Notes: generated by a model not told the origin, from the sequence alone. Numbered from the stretch's first letter, positions 1-8,536 are shown. The stretch is DNA of 64,000 bases from Chitinophagales bacterium (GCA_017984135.1 JAGNZZ010000002.1:38282-102281); one strand, 5' to 3'. Translations and numbers: made by a program.

Positions 1-209
1 ATATCTTTACTGATATTTAAATGCAATTGTTGGTTGCAAAATGAGGCTAAATTAGGTAATGCAGTTGGATTGGCATACCAATCGCCACCACCTTTGTATT
101 TTAAAAGTCCAATTTTTGCAGTTGTTTTAACTTGAGCAAAAGATGTGTTGAATGAAAGTTGACTTAACAATAAAAATAAAATGCCAACTAATTTTAAAGG
201 ATGTTTCAT
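1..209 (-). CDS. DUF4159 protein, N-terminal part (runs off left edge)
   Basis: Only the first 69 or so residues are in the window. They begin with a signal peptide (MKHPLKLVGILFLLLSQLSF, cleavage after SFA-Q) followed by KIGLLKYKGGGDWYANPTAL and LPNLASFCNQQL. The GGGDWYANPT block is the signature of the N-terminal part of DUF4159, a family of exported Bacteroidota proteins of unknown function with a glutamine-amidotransferase-like fold. The start lies 9 nt after the rsmE stop on the same strand, so the two are probably cotranscribed. No function can be given; the rest of the gene lies outside. Confidence 0.8.
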   Translation of the reverse strand, partial: MKHPLKLVGILFLLLSQLSFNTSFAQVKTTAKIGLLKYKGGGDWYANPTALPNLASFCNQQLHLNISKD

Positions 210-218
210 TTTTATGTT

Positions 219-923
219 TTACAAATTATGGTTGATGTTTTGTATAGTTACACAAGCCACAACACCGGCCGTTTCTACTCGTAAGATAGAATTTCCCAAC
301 GATATAGGTTGGTAATTTTTGTTAAGTGCATTTTTGATTTCATCACTGGTAAAATCGCCTTCGGGCCCGATTAATACTAACACCTCTTTGTTTGGCGTAT
401 AAATATCTTTTAAATGCTGCTTTTCAGTTTCACAATGAGCAATGAATTTTTGAGAAAAATTAGCAGTCGATAATAATGTTTCTAATGGTTGAAGTGGATG
501 TAGTATTGGAAAATGAAGTTGACCACTTTGCTTGGCAGCAGACGCTATAATATGTTGTAAACGTTCAAATTTTATGTTTTGTTTTTCTGTGCGTTTGGAA
601 ATAATCGGAAATATAGAATCAATGCCAATCTCTGTTGCTTTTTCTAAGAACCATTCCAAGCGAGCTGGATTTTTGGTGGGACAAATGGCAATGGAAAGTT
701 TATTTTTTTGTGCTGTTTCTTGTTTTTTAATTTCTTGAATTTGAATGAGTACTTCTTGTTTTTGGATAGATGAAATGGTACCTTCATACATTTTGCCTTT
801 TCCATCTAACACTTCAACTATGTCATTTATTTTACAACGCAAAACTTTGCTGCAATGTTGCGCTTCATCATTTTCTAAGTAAATGAAATTCTGTTGGATA
901 TTTTGTGAGTAGAATCGTTTCAT
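219..923 (-). CDS. rsmE: 16S rRNA (uracil-1498-N3)-methyltransferase RsmE
   Basis: The 234-residue protein has the usual RsmE length and order: an N-terminal PUA-like RNA-binding part (MKRFYSQNIQ; DEAQHCSKVLR near 20-30) and a C-terminal SPOUT knot methyltransferase. The SAM-binding knot is visible as LIGPEGDFTSDE and SLGNSILRVETA near residues 182-218. The enzyme methylates N3 of U1498 in 16S rRNA in the assembled 30S subunit. It is followed after 9 nt by the DUF4159 gene and preceded by rsmD, from which an inverted repeat separates it. No key residue appears lost. Confidence 0.96.
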   Translation of the reverse strand: MKRFYSQNIQQNFIYLENDEAQHCSKVLRCKINDIVEVLDGKGKMYEGTISSIQKQEVLIQIQEIKKQETAQKNKLSIAICPTKNPARLEWFLEKATEIGIDSIFPIISKRTEKQNIKFERLQHIIASAAKQSGQLHFPILHPLQPLETLLSTANFSQKFIAHCETEKQHLKDIYTPNKEVLVLIGPEGDFTSDEIKNALNKNYQPISLGNSILRVETAGVVACVTIQNINHNL

Positions 924-949
924 TTGTCTTTGTTGTTGTATGGTTGACT

Positions 950-1020
950 GTCATTCTCGCTAAAGCGGGAATCTCATGAAAACTAAACGACCATGAGATT
1001 CCCTTTTACAAGAGAATGAC
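950..1020. repeat. imperfect inverted repeat between rsmD and rsmE
   Basis: Outer arms GTCATTCTC (950-958) and GAGAATGAC (1012-1020) pair perfectly. Inner arms GGGAATCTCATG (967-978) and CATGAGATTCCC (992-1003) also pair perfectly. An 8-by-8 nt internal loop separates them and a 13-nt loop closes the hairpin. The left 8-nt segment GCTAAAGC can fold on itself. It starts one base after the rsmD stop and has no T-run, so it looks more like a REP/MITE-type palindrome than a plain terminator. Confidence 0.75.
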
Positions 1021-1021
1021 G

Positions 1022-1582
1022 CTATTCACTTTCATTATCACTTTCACTTTTATCGCCAAAAAACCAAAAATGTGTTTGTCCGTAGTTTCTCACTTCGAGT
1101 AGTTTTGGATGTTCAACAAAGTTATGTTTTGGAGAAGTTTCTAAAATAAAAATACCAGCTGCTTTTAAAAGTTTTTTTTCAAATATAATATCCGGAATTT
1201 CATCTATTACTTCTAAAGCATAAGGTGGACCGGCAAAGATTAAATCGTATTGCTGTGTACAGTTTTTAGCAAATTGTACTGCATCTCCAAAAATAATTTT
1301 GTGATTGGGAATTTTTACTTCTTCACTCATTTTTTTGATAAATCCCAAGCTGATTTTACTCATATCCACCGAAGTAATATCGGTGCAACCTCTTGAAAAT
1401 ATTTCCATGTCTAAACTGCCTGTTCCGGCAAATAAATCCAAAAATTTTACTTCACTAAAGTCGAAATAATTATTTAAAATATTAAATAATGCTTCTTTGG
1501 CGAAATCAGTAGTTGGTCGTGCCGGAATATTTTTTGGAGGATAAAATCGTTTGCCTTTTAATGTTCCTGAAATAATTCTCAT
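1022..1582 (-). CDS. rsmD: 16S rRNA (guanine-966-N2)-methyltransferase RsmD family
   Basis: The 186-residue Rossmann methyltransferase starts MRIISGTLKGKRFYPP and contains the RPTTDFAKEALFNIL block and SAM motif I DLFAGTGSL near residue 49, all typical of RsmD, which methylates G966 of 16S rRNA. Motif IV, normally DPPY, reads AGPPY here with Gly at residue 118 where the base-contacting Asp is expected. The C-terminus is short and acidic (GDKSESDNESE). DUF3822 lies just upstream on the same strand, a pairing I know from other Bacteroidota. The family is clear; full activity is uncertain because of the motif IV change. Confidence 0.9.
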   Translation of the reverse strand: MRIISGTLKGKRFYPPKNIPARPTTDFAKEALFNILNNYFDFSEVKFLDLFAGTGSLDMEIFSRGCTDITSVDMSKISLGFIKKMSEEVKIPNHKIIFGDAVQFAKNCTQQYDLIFAGPPYALEVIDEIPDIIFEKKLLKAAGIFILETSPKHNFVEHPKLLEVRNYGQTHFWFFGDKSESDNESE

Positions 1583-1618
1583 TTATAATTTTAAACGGTT
1601 AATGTTGCTTGTTTAATG

Positions 1619-1646
1619 CTCAAATCTCAAATCCGAAATCTCAAAT
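1619..1646. repeat. tandem heptamer repeat, CTCAAAT type, four units
   Basis: Four head-to-tail 7-mers between DUF3822 and rsmD: CTCAAAT, CTCAAAT, CCGAAAT, CTCAAAT. Three are identical and one differs at two positions. The array starts about 36 nt upstream of the rsmD start codon. Three other intergenic arrays in the window share the 7-nt period but not the sequence. Confidence 0.8.
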
Positions 1647-1649
1647 CCC

Positions 1650-2432
1650 TTATAAAGCCAATCCCATTAAATTAATATAATAATGCAACGGAATACCTTC
1701 AATAGAAAATGAAAATGGCAATGTATTTTTTAAAGTTCGGTCAATTTCAAAATTACGAATATATCCATAGGTTGTTGAATACATAGGCGATTTTTCTTCT
1801 ACAAAACCATATAAGTACGTTGGAAATTCATTGAGATTAAGCTCTAAATGTTCATACGCCAAACGTAAATAATACAATAAATCATCTTTTGATTTTACAG
1901 GAAACTTGTTGTAGTAAAAATTCTGTGAGTTTTTTTTGTAGCAAATAGTTAACTCTTCGCCATATAAATTTGCCGCAATATAATTTTTGAACGATAATTT
2001 TGAGTTATAAAATTTTAGCAACCCAAAATCGCTGCAATAAAATTCTACATTAATTAAGTTATTTTCAATAAAATTAATGAGTTTGTCTGGCAAGGAATAG
2101 TACACGTAAAAATTATCGTCCAACTTGTTTTTTAAGTAGGTGATATGTTCATTTTGAGAATAACCTAGTAAATTAAATACTTCTTTTGGTTTATCCGTTT
2201 TATCTGGTAAAATGGTAAATTCCGGTGAAAATATGGCTACTTTACTATTTTTAAATGGCAAACTAAGTACTTGTTGATGTTCTTGTAACCACATCGAAAT
2301 GGAATCGGCAACTAAAAATTTATTTAGCGGTTGATTTAATACTTTTGCATCAAATTCTACAATTTTATTTAAGTCATTGTCAATCAATGCAAAAGAAAAG
2401 CAATGTGGATGCAAATGCATCACTAAATCCAA
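1650..2432 (-). CDS. DUF3822 family protein
   Basis: A protein of about 260 residues with the layout of DUF3822, a Bacteroidota family of unknown function with an ASKHA (actin/hexokinase)-like pattern: HPHCFSFALID at the N-terminus, SKVAIFSPEFTILPD near 64-78, then SDFGLLKFY and YLRLAYEHLEL. The start is uncertain: the first usable codon is TTG at 2432, with ATG at 2420 as alternative, and the frame stays open to about 2480 without an ATG. It is the first gene of a minus-strand group with rsmD and rsmE. A role in rRNA modification or assembly is only guilt by association. Confidence 0.75.
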   Translation of the reverse strand: MDLVMHLHPHCFSFALIDNDLNKIVEFDAKVLNQPLNKFLVADSISMWLQEHQQVLSLPFKNSKVAIFSPEFTILPDKTDKPKEVFNLLGYSQNEHITYLKNKLDDNFYVYYSLPDKLINFIENNLINVEFYCSDFGLLKFYNSKLSFKNYIAANLYGEELTICYKKNSQNFYYNKFPVKSKDDLLYYLRLAYEHLELNLNEFPTYLYGFVEEKSPMYSTTYGYIRNFEIDRTLKNTLPFSFSIEGIPLHYYINLMGLAL

Positions 2433-2557
2433 ATTCTGGATACGTTTTAATATGTCAATGGGTGTTTTAATACAATAATTTTATGCAAGTATAGTTAAAA
2501 ACTAAAATTTATCTATAACTTTTTTCCTTTTACTTTCTTATTCTTATAAATACTTTC

Positions 2558-2565
2558 TAATTTTG
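2558..2565 (+). promoter_or_regulatory. -7 promoter element of sucC
   Basis: TAATTTTG fits the Bacteroidota -7 consensus TAnnTTTG exactly. Only four bases (CACT) separate it from the sucC ATG, so the expected transcription start falls at or next to the start codon. I see no clear -33 TTG. Confidence 0.6.
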
Positions 2566-2569
2566 CACT

Positions 2570-3760
2570 ATGAATTTACATGAATATCAAGGAAAAGAAC
2601 TCTTAAAACAATTCGGAGTAAAAGTACAAGAAGGCATCGTAGCAGAAACAGTAGAACAAGCTGTGGAGGCTTGGAAAACAATAAATGCAAGAACAGGCAG
2701 CGAAGGTGTAGTGGTGAAAGCACAAGTTCATGCAGGTGGACGCGGAAAAGGTGGTGGCGTTAAATTTGCCCCTAATTTAGACGCGTTAAAAGAAAAAGCC
2801 GAACAAATTTTAGGCATGACTTTAGTTACACCGCAAACTGGACCTGAAGGAAAAGTAGTGCATAAAATTTTAGTGGCAGAAGATGCTTACTATAAAGGTG
2901 CATCTGAAACAAAAGAATTGTACATGTCCGTTTTGTTAGACCGCAAAAAAGAATGTAACGTAATCATGTATTCTACAGAAGGTGGCATGGATATAGAAGA
3001 AGTAGCAGAACATACTCCAGACAAAATTTATAAAGAATGGATTGATTCTGCAGTAGGATTACAAGCTTTTCAAGCACGCAGAATTGCCTTTAACTTAGGT
3101 TTGTCAGGTGCTGCATTTAAAGAAATGGTAGCCTTCACTCAGAAATTATACAAAGCATACGAAATGTCAGACTCAAGTATGTTTGAAATTAATCCGGTTT
3201 TAAAAACTTCCGATGATAAAATTATTGCAGTAGATGCTAAAGTGAATTTAGACGATAATGCACTTTTTCGCCATGCTGATTTAGAAGCACAACGCGATTT
3301 GCTGGAAGAAGATCCAACAGAAGTAGAAGCTAGTGCAGCAGAACTTAACTATGTAAAGCTAGATGGTAATGTAGGCTGTATGGTGAATGGTGCAGGTTTA
3401 GCAATGGCTACGATGGACATCATTAAACTATCCGGTGGAGAACCGGCAAACTTCCTCGATGTTGGTGGAACAGCAGATGCAGAACGTGTAGAAAAAGCAT
3501 TCCGAATCATCATGAAAGATGAAAATGTAAAAGCAATTCTAATTAATATATTTGGAGGTATTGTTCGTTGTGATAGAGTAGCAGAAGGTGTTATCGAAGC
3601 ATACAAAAATATTGGCAATATTGAAATTCCAATTATTGTGCGTTTGCAAGGTACCAATGCCGATAAGGCAAAAGAAATGATAGAAGCTTCCGGCTTAAAA
3701 GTTCAATCGGCCATTTTACTTTCAGAAGCCGCTGCATTAGTAGCAAAGGCAGTAGCTTAA
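2570..3760 (+). CDS. sucC: succinate-CoA ligase [ADP-forming] subunit beta
   Basis: The 396-residue ATP-grasp subunit of succinyl-CoA synthetase interconverts succinyl-CoA and succinate with nucleotide phosphorylation in the TCA cycle. It starts MNLHEYQGKELLKQFGV, the standard N-terminus. VKAQVHAGGRGKGGGVK (about 48-64), FEINPVLKT and the C-terminal domain with NIFGGIVRCDRVAEG and RLQGTNADKAKEM are all present. Length matches the family. The alpha subunit sucD is not adjacent. A -7 octamer just upstream and a hairpin terminator just downstream suggest a single-gene transcript. Confidence 0.98.
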   Translation: MNLHEYQGKELLKQFGVKVQEGIVAETVEQAVEAWKTINARTGSEGVVVKAQVHAGGRGKGGGVKFAPNLDALKEKAEQILGMTLVTPQTGPEGKVVHKILVAEDAYYKGASETKELYMSVLLDRKKECNVIMYSTEGGMDIEEVAEHTPDKIYKEWIDSAVGLQAFQARRIAFNLGLSGAAFKEMVAFTQKLYKAYEMSDSSMFEINPVLKTSDDKIIAVDAKVNLDDNALFRHADLEAQRDLLEEDPTEVEASAAELNYVKLDGNVGCMVNGAGLAMATMDIIKLSGGEPANFLDVGGTADAERVEKAFRIIMKDENVKAILINIFGGIVRCDRVAEGVIEAYKNIGNIEIPIIVRLQGTNADKAKEMIEASGLKVQSAILLSEAAALVAKAVA

Positions 3761-3790
3761 TTAATATTTATTTTCATCCACACATAACAA

Positions 3791-3817
3791 GAGTTGTCAG
3801 TTGGCAACTCTTTTTTT
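3791..3817 (+). terminator. intrinsic terminator of sucC
   Basis: GAGTTGTC and GGCAACTC form an 8-bp stem (one G-U pair on the plus strand) with a 4-nt loop, followed by seven T's, about 30 nt after the sucC stop. Confidence 0.85.
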
Positions 3818-3904
3818 ATTTATGTTGCTGTGGAAAACTAAGTTATAACCTTAACACAGCCTAATTTTATTTCAATTACTTTTAAATCAATAAAATTACA
3901 AAAC

Positions 3905-4432
3905 ATGCAATTTAATTTTTTAGTTACGATGCTTTTAGCCGCATTAATTCCTTTAGTAATAGGCTCACTTTGGTACAATCCAAAAACTTTTGGTAATGCT
4001 TGGATGCATGCTTGCGGTTTTGATGAGAAAAAACTACAAGAAAACTTTAATGCACCTTTGGTGTTTGGATTGTCTTATTTTATGAGCATTTTCATCGCTT
4101 TCGGACTAAGCTCAATTGTCATTCATCAATTCGGTTTTTTTGGAATGTTGCAACGTGTGATAGCAGAAAACAATGTTGATGCATTGGCTTTTCTAAAAAC
4201 TGGTTTTGATCATTATGGCAATGAATTTAGAACCTTTAAGCATGGTGCATTTCATGGTACCATAACTGGTATCGCCATCGCATTGCCCATGGTTACTATC
4301 AATGCTTTATTTGAACGGCGTGGCTTTAAATATATCGCTATTAATGCTGGATATTGGATTTTAAGTTTATGTATAATGGGCGGATTTATTTGCCAATTTG
4401 CCAAAATAGGAGCAGATTTTTTTTCAAAATAA
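3905..4432 (+). CDS. DUF1761 integral membrane protein
   Basis: The 175-residue protein has four likely membrane spans (about 6-24, 50-70, 118-138, 148-170). The motif GSLWYNPKTFGNAWMHACGF near residue 20, and WYxPxxFGxxW in general, is the hallmark of DUF1761, a family of small bacterial inner-membrane proteins of unknown function. The start MQFNFLVTML places the first span immediately. It stands alone between sucC and the convergent pssA, sharing a bidirectional terminator with the latter. No function is known. Confidence 0.85.
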   Translation: MQFNFLVTMLLAALIPLVIGSLWYNPKTFGNAWMHACGFDEKKLQENFNAPLVFGLSYFMSIFIAFGLSSIVIHQFGFFGMLQRVIAENNVDALAFLKTGFDHYGNEFRTFKHGAFHGTITGIAIALPMVTINALFERRGFKYIAINAGYWILSLCIMGGFICQFAKIGADFFSK

Positions 4433-4451
4433 TTACGCCTTCTTTTATATT

Positions 4452-4480
4452 AAACCTCAAATGCAATGTATTTGAGGTTT
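4452..4480. terminator. bidirectional terminator between DUF1761 gene and pssA
   Basis: AAACCTCAAAT and ATTTGAGGTTT form a perfect 11-bp stem with a 7-nt loop. The stem ends in A's on one side and a T-run (TTTTTT) on the other, and sits between two convergent genes. Confidence 0.9.
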
Positions 4481-4481
4481 T

Positions 4482-5228
4482 TTATTGAACTGTTTGCTGT
4501 TTAAATAGATTGTGTAATAAAGCGAAAATTACGTAACTGATAATAATTGTACTTAACCCAATCCATTTTAAAAAAAATAATTGAGGAATAGTACTCCATA
4601 AAAAGAGTACACGCATTTTATTTTCTTTCCAACTAAATGGATTTCCTTTCATGCTGAAAATTTCTATCTCTGCAACTGCAAAAAATGCCAGTATAAACGG
4701 AATAATCATGGCCGCTATATTTGAATAAATGATAAAATCCCAATTGCTTTGGAATCGCCATTCCGTAAAATATTGCATGTAAAAACCTAATACAAAAAGG
4801 CTACAAGCTGGCGTGTTTAATCCAATGAAATTAACTGTTTGTCGTGTGTCTAAATTAAATTTTGCTAAACGCAAACAAGCAAATAAGGTATAAACAAACC
4901 CTAATAATGCAGCTGGTTTTTGTAAAACAGCTCGATTGATTTGGATTTCATTGCTCATTAAATTTATATCTGTACTTAAAACAGAATATAGCATCATACC
5001 TGGCAAAACACCAAATGTTACCATGTCGGCTAAGGAATCTAATTGACCTCCTAAATCGGATTTTACATTCAATGCACGTGCAATAAAGCCATCTAAAAAA
5101 TCAGCCAATAAAGAAATTCCAATAAAAATGGGAACTAAAGCGTATTGATGGTTGAAACATGCAAGAATACCACAACAACCAAAAAATAAATTTAAAAGTG
5201 TTATTGAGTTTGGAATATGTTTTACCAT
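4482..5228 (-). CDS. pssA: CDP-diacylglycerol-serine O-phosphatidyltransferase
   Basis: The 248-residue membrane enzyme carries the CDP-alcohol phosphotransferase signature DG-x2-AR-x8-G-x3-D-x3-D, seen as DGFIAR then GGQLDSLAD near residues 45-70, with the Asp residues that bind metal and CDP. It makes phosphatidylserine from CDP-DAG and serine at the inner membrane; the MVKHIPNSITLLNLFFGC start is typical. Six or seven hydrophobic spans are visible. The gene follows the S1P-lyase-like gene by 24 nt on the same strand, so they are probably cotranscribed. This is notable because that enzyme would release phosphoethanolamine, a phospholipid head group. Confidence 0.95.
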   Translation of the reverse strand: MVKHIPNSITLLNLFFGCCGILACFNHQYALVPIFIGISLLADFLDGFIARALNVKSDLGGQLDSLADMVTFGVLPGMMLYSVLSTDINLMSNEIQINRAVLQKPAALLGFVYTLFACLRLAKFNLDTRQTVNFIGLNTPACSLFVLGFYMQYFTEWRFQSNWDFIIYSNIAAMIIPFILAFFAVAEIEIFSMKGNPFSWKENKMRVLFLWSTIPQLFFLKWIGLSTIIISYVIFALLHNLFKQQTVQ

Positions 5229-5252
5229 TTAATCTAAATTATTTAAGCAAAT

Positions 5253-6695
5253 CTACTCCTTTTTATTTTCTATTTGATATAGTTTATCCAAATAATCCAA
5301 GACTAAATCATTCAAAGAACCACTTCCAGATAGTTCACTCATCATGCCATACATGGCCGCTTTACGTTTGCTAGTATCACTGCCACCTGAAAAGCGTTGT
5401 GTTAAAGTGGAGAATTGTTGTTCATTCAATAATTTCTTTAAGCTTTTTACCGCTTGTAATTGTAAATTATTTTTCAAATGTAATAAGGAAAATTGTTTCG
5501 CTTTTTTTACGGCAATTTTTAAATCATGAATAAATAATTCCCCTTTTCCAACGTGAATATAATTTAATAAAACATGCAAACTGGATGGAAGTTGTTGTCG
5601 GTTGATGGTCCAACCTAAAATGGCTAATTCATCGGCTACTTCATATACATCAACTACTTCAGAACTAAATGCAAATAAAGTGGCAATCGGATTTCCTAAA
5701 ATTTTTAATTCAGGAATTTCTATTTTAATTTTCTCTTTAATGAAATTGGTTTCAATATATACTTCTTTTGCCATCATTCTATATCCATTTTCCCCAATAT
5801 GATTTAAGGCTGTCCATGCAGCAGCAATTGGACCACCTCCACGTGTTCCCATAAATGATGGCGAACCATAAATACCACCACTCCAGTCGGTTTTTACATA
5901 AAACTGACCTTTGCGCAATTCAGCATTTTTATACAATATAACGGATGCGCCTTTAGCCGCATATCCATATTTATGTACATCTGCCGACATAGAGGTGACA
6001 CCATCAATTTCAAAATCAAATTTTGGAATAGCTACATTTTCCATTTTTAAAAAAGGCAATATAAATCCACCCACACAGGCATCTACATGCAGTAAACATT
6101 TGTGTTGTTTCGTAATTTTTGCAATTGCTTCAACAGGGTCAATCATACCTTGCGGATAGGATGGAGCAGATGCCACCACCATTGCAACATCAGTGGTCAT
6201 ATTCTTTTTTAAATCTTCTAAATCTAACTGAAAATTTGCATCAACTTTTATAGTTTTATGATTGAATTCTATTGCATCTGCTGCTTTGCAAAATGCTGGA
6301 TGTGCGGTAGAAGCTACTAATAACAAAGGATTTTTTGTAGCCATGTTTTTCTTTGCCCATTCTTTGGCTGCTTTCACGGCCATATAAATACTTTCAGTTC
6401 CACCGGAAGTCATGCATCCAGAAACGTGCTCATCGCCATGCAATAAGTTAGCCGCAATTCGAACCACTTCATTTTCCATTTTATTTAAGCTTGGAAACAC
6501 AGCTGGATTCAAGGCATTTGTAGCAGAAAATTTAGAATAGGCATCTTTTATTACATTATAATATTCTTCTCCAGGATAATACACATAACCAAAAAATTTT
6601 CCTTCTTTCCAATTCATATCATCAACAGTGTAATTGTCCCATTGCTGTTGAATGTCATTTCTATTTAGTCCTGTTTTTGGTAAGGTTGAATCCAT
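5253..6695 (-). CDS. sphingosine-1-phosphate lyase-like PLP enzyme
   Basis: The 480-residue fold-type I PLP protein resembles eukaryotic S1P lyase (Dpl1/SGPL1) more than glutamate decarboxylases. Visible marks are NPAVFPSLNKMENEVVR (about 62-78), CMTSGGTESI (94-103), HVDACVGG (203-210; Asp205 to the PLP ring nitrogen) and SADVHKYGYAAKG with Lys242 as the PLP-binding lysine. S1P lyase cleaves phosphorylated sphingoid bases to a fatty aldehyde and phosphoethanolamine. The eukaryotic N-terminal membrane anchor is missing, as in bacterial homologues. It precedes pssA by 24 nt. A related decarboxylase or lyase substrate cannot be excluded. Confidence 0.85.
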   Translation of the reverse strand: MDSTLPKTGLNRNDIQQQWDNYTVDDMNWKEGKFFGYVYYPGEEYYNVIKDAYSKFSATNALNPAVFPSLNKMENEVVRIAANLLHGDEHVSGCMTSGGTESIYMAVKAAKEWAKKNMATKNPLLLVASTAHPAFCKAADAIEFNHKTIKVDANFQLDLEDLKKNMTTDVAMVVASAPSYPQGMIDPVEAIAKITKQHKCLLHVDACVGGFILPFLKMENVAIPKFDFEIDGVTSMSADVHKYGYAAKGASVILYKNAELRKGQFYVKTDWSGGIYGSPSFMGTRGGGPIAAAWTALNHIGENGYRMMAKEVYIETNFIKEKIKIEIPELKILGNPIATLFAFSSEVVDVYEVADELAILGWTINRQQLPSSLHVLLNYIHVGKGELFIHDLKIAVKKAKQFSLLHLKNNLQLQAVKSLKKLLNEQQFSTLTQRFSGGSDTSKRKAAMYGMMSELSGSGSLNDLVLDYLDKLYQIENKKE

Positions 6696-7000
6696 GTTTT
6701 AGGAAGATTTTTTTATTATAGATTGTACAACAATGTAATAAAAATATTTGTATTCTTCTTTGAACTTTAGATAGTAAATCGTTTTTTAAATTTCAATATT
6801 TTTTAATGATTTGTCCATCAGTATCTACATTTTATTTTATTATTTAAATGATATCATCTAAATGTTTGATTTTTTTGAGATAATTATTTTTTCATTTATT
6901 CTATTGAAAATGAATCTATTGTAATATTGTCTAATTATTTTATTCTAAAATTTATGGAATTGATAGGGTTCTTGACTCTTTATAAAGGAAAGGAACAATT
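6696..7000. other. AT-rich divergent intergenic region
   Basis: The 305 bases between the divergent S1P-lyase-like gene and comM are very AT-rich and hold no convincing ORF or RNA gene. There is no exact TAnnTTTG octamer. A purine-rich stretch (AAAGGAAAGGAAC) lies just before the comM ATG and may aid translation start. I see no strong hairpin. Confidence 0.5.
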
Positions 7001-8536
7001 ATGTTAGTAAAAACGTTTGGAAGTGCTGTTTACGGTGTCGATGCTGCTACAATTACGATAGAAGTAAATGTGTGTCAAGGTACACAGTATTTTATGGTAG
7101 GCCTGCCAGATAATGCAGTGAAAGAAAGCTGGAGTAGAGTGGAAAGTGCATTGCGTGTCAATAAATACAACATGCCACGCATTCGTATCATTGTAAACCT
7201 AGCACCAGCCGATATCCGAAAAGAGGGTTCCGCATACGATTTACCTATTGCCATAGGTATTTTAGGAGCATCTGAACAGCTAAAAACCAACCAGTTGAAT
7301 AAGTATATTATGATGGGCGAACTTTCTTTAGATGGAAAATTAAAACCTATAAAAGGAGCCTTGCCAATTGCCATTCAAGCACATAAAGATGGATTTGAAG
7401 GTATTATTTTGCCTATTCAAAACGCAAAAGAAGCAGCTATTGTCTCCAATTTGAAAGTGTATGGTGTGGAACATATCGATGATGTGGTTCGTTTTTTAGA
7501 TGGACAAGAAGCAATTGAACCTACGAAAGTAAATCCGGAACAAGATTTTTTTCAACACGCAATTTCAAACTTAGTTGATTTTTCAGATGTGAAAGGACAA
7601 GAAAATATTAAAAGAGCATTAGAAATTGCAGCAGCAGGTGGTCATAATGTAATTTTAATTGGGCCGCCTGGAGCCGGAAAAACGATGTTGGCAAAGCGCA
7701 TACCAACGATCTTGCCACCACTTTCCTTGCAAGAAGCATTAGAAACGACTAAGATTCATTCTGTTGCCGGAAAATTAAAAAATAATTCATCTTTATTATA
7801 CCAACGTCCATTTCGTTCGCCGCATCATACGGTTTCAAATGCCGCATTGGTAGGAGGTGGAAGCAACCCTCAGCCGGGCGAAATTTCTTTAGCACATAAT
7901 GGTGTCCTTTTTTTAGATGAGTTGCCTGAATTTAAACGAGATGTTTTAGAGGTAATGCGTCAACCAATGGAAGAACGAAAAGTAAATATTTCACGTACTC
8001 GTTTTTCTATCGATTATCCAGCAAATTTTATGTTAGTAGCAAGTATGAATCCATGTCCATGTGGCTATTATAATCATCCGGAAAAAGACTGTGTTTGTGC
8101 ACCTGGTGTAGTACATAAGTATTTGAATAAAATTTCAGGACCACTACTAGATAGAATAGATTTACATGTGGAGGTAACTCCGGTGAAATTAGAAGATTTA
8201 TCTTCAAAAATAGCGGCAGAAAAAAGTGAAGCTATTCGTCAGCGTGTCATTGCAGCTCGATTAATTCAAGAACAACGATTTATGAACGATGAAATCCATT
8301 GCAATGCTCAAATGGGTACCAAGCAAACCATGAAAAATTGTGTGTTGGATAATGTATCGCAGCAGTTATTAAATACTGCCATGAAACGTTTGGGTTTATC
8401 TGCAAGAGCGTATGAACGCATCATACGAGTGGCTCGAACGATTGCAGACTTAGATACATGCGAATCTATTAATGTAACACATCTAGCGGAAGCTATACAG
8501 TTTAGAAGTTTAGATAGAGAAAGTTGGGCAGCATAA
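7001..8536 (+). CDS. comM: YifB/ComM-family Mg-chelatase-like AAA+ ATPase
   Basis: The 511-residue protein has an N-terminal Lon-like domain (KTFGSAVYGVDA; VNLAPADIRKEGSAYDLPIAIG near 66-87), a central AAA+ module with Walker A GPPGAGKT (about 225) and Walker B VLFLDELPEF (about 305), the C-x-C cluster NPCPCGYYNHPEKDCVC, and a C-terminal Mg-chelatase domain ending RSLDRESW. ComM is a hexameric helicase that helps branch migration during integration of transforming DNA. Length and all motifs are intact. It is monocistronic here. Confidence 0.95.
   Translation: MLVKTFGSAVYGVDAATITIEVNVCQGTQYFMVGLPDNAVKESWSRVESALRVNKYNMPRIRIIVNLAPADIRKEGSAYDLPIAIGILGASEQLKTNQLNKYIMMGELSLDGKLKPIKGALPIAIQAHKDGFEGIILPIQNAKEAAIVSNLKVYGVEHIDDVVRFLDGQEAIEPTKVNPEQDFFQHAISNLVDFSDVKGQENIKRALEIAAAGGHNVILIGPPGAGKTMLAKRIPTILPPLSLQEALETTKIHSVAGKLKNNSSLLYQRPFRSPHHTVSNAALVGGGSNPQPGEISLAHNGVLFLDELPEFKRDVLEVMRQPMEERKVNISRTRFSIDYPANFMLVASMNPCPCGYYNHPEKDCVCAPGVVHKYLNKISGPLLDRIDLHVEVTPVKLEDLSSKIAAEKSEAIRQRVIAARLIQEQRFMNDEIHCNAQMGTKQTMKNCVLDNVSQQLLNTAMKRLGLSARAYERIIRVARTIADLDTCESINVTHLAEAIQFRSLDRESWAA

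Noticed and set aside
5253-6695. Glutamate decarboxylase (GadB).
   Set aside because: The lysine context SADVHKYGYAAKG and the NPAVFPSLNKME block fit S1P lyase better, and the GadB-type N- and C-terminal regions are absent.
6970-6984. The 13-mer TTGACTCTTTATA occurs before comM and again near 63973-63985, suggesting a shared promoter box.
   Set aside because: In 64 kb of AT-rich DNA several chance 13-mer pairs are expected. Neither copy has a -10 or -7 element at the right distance.
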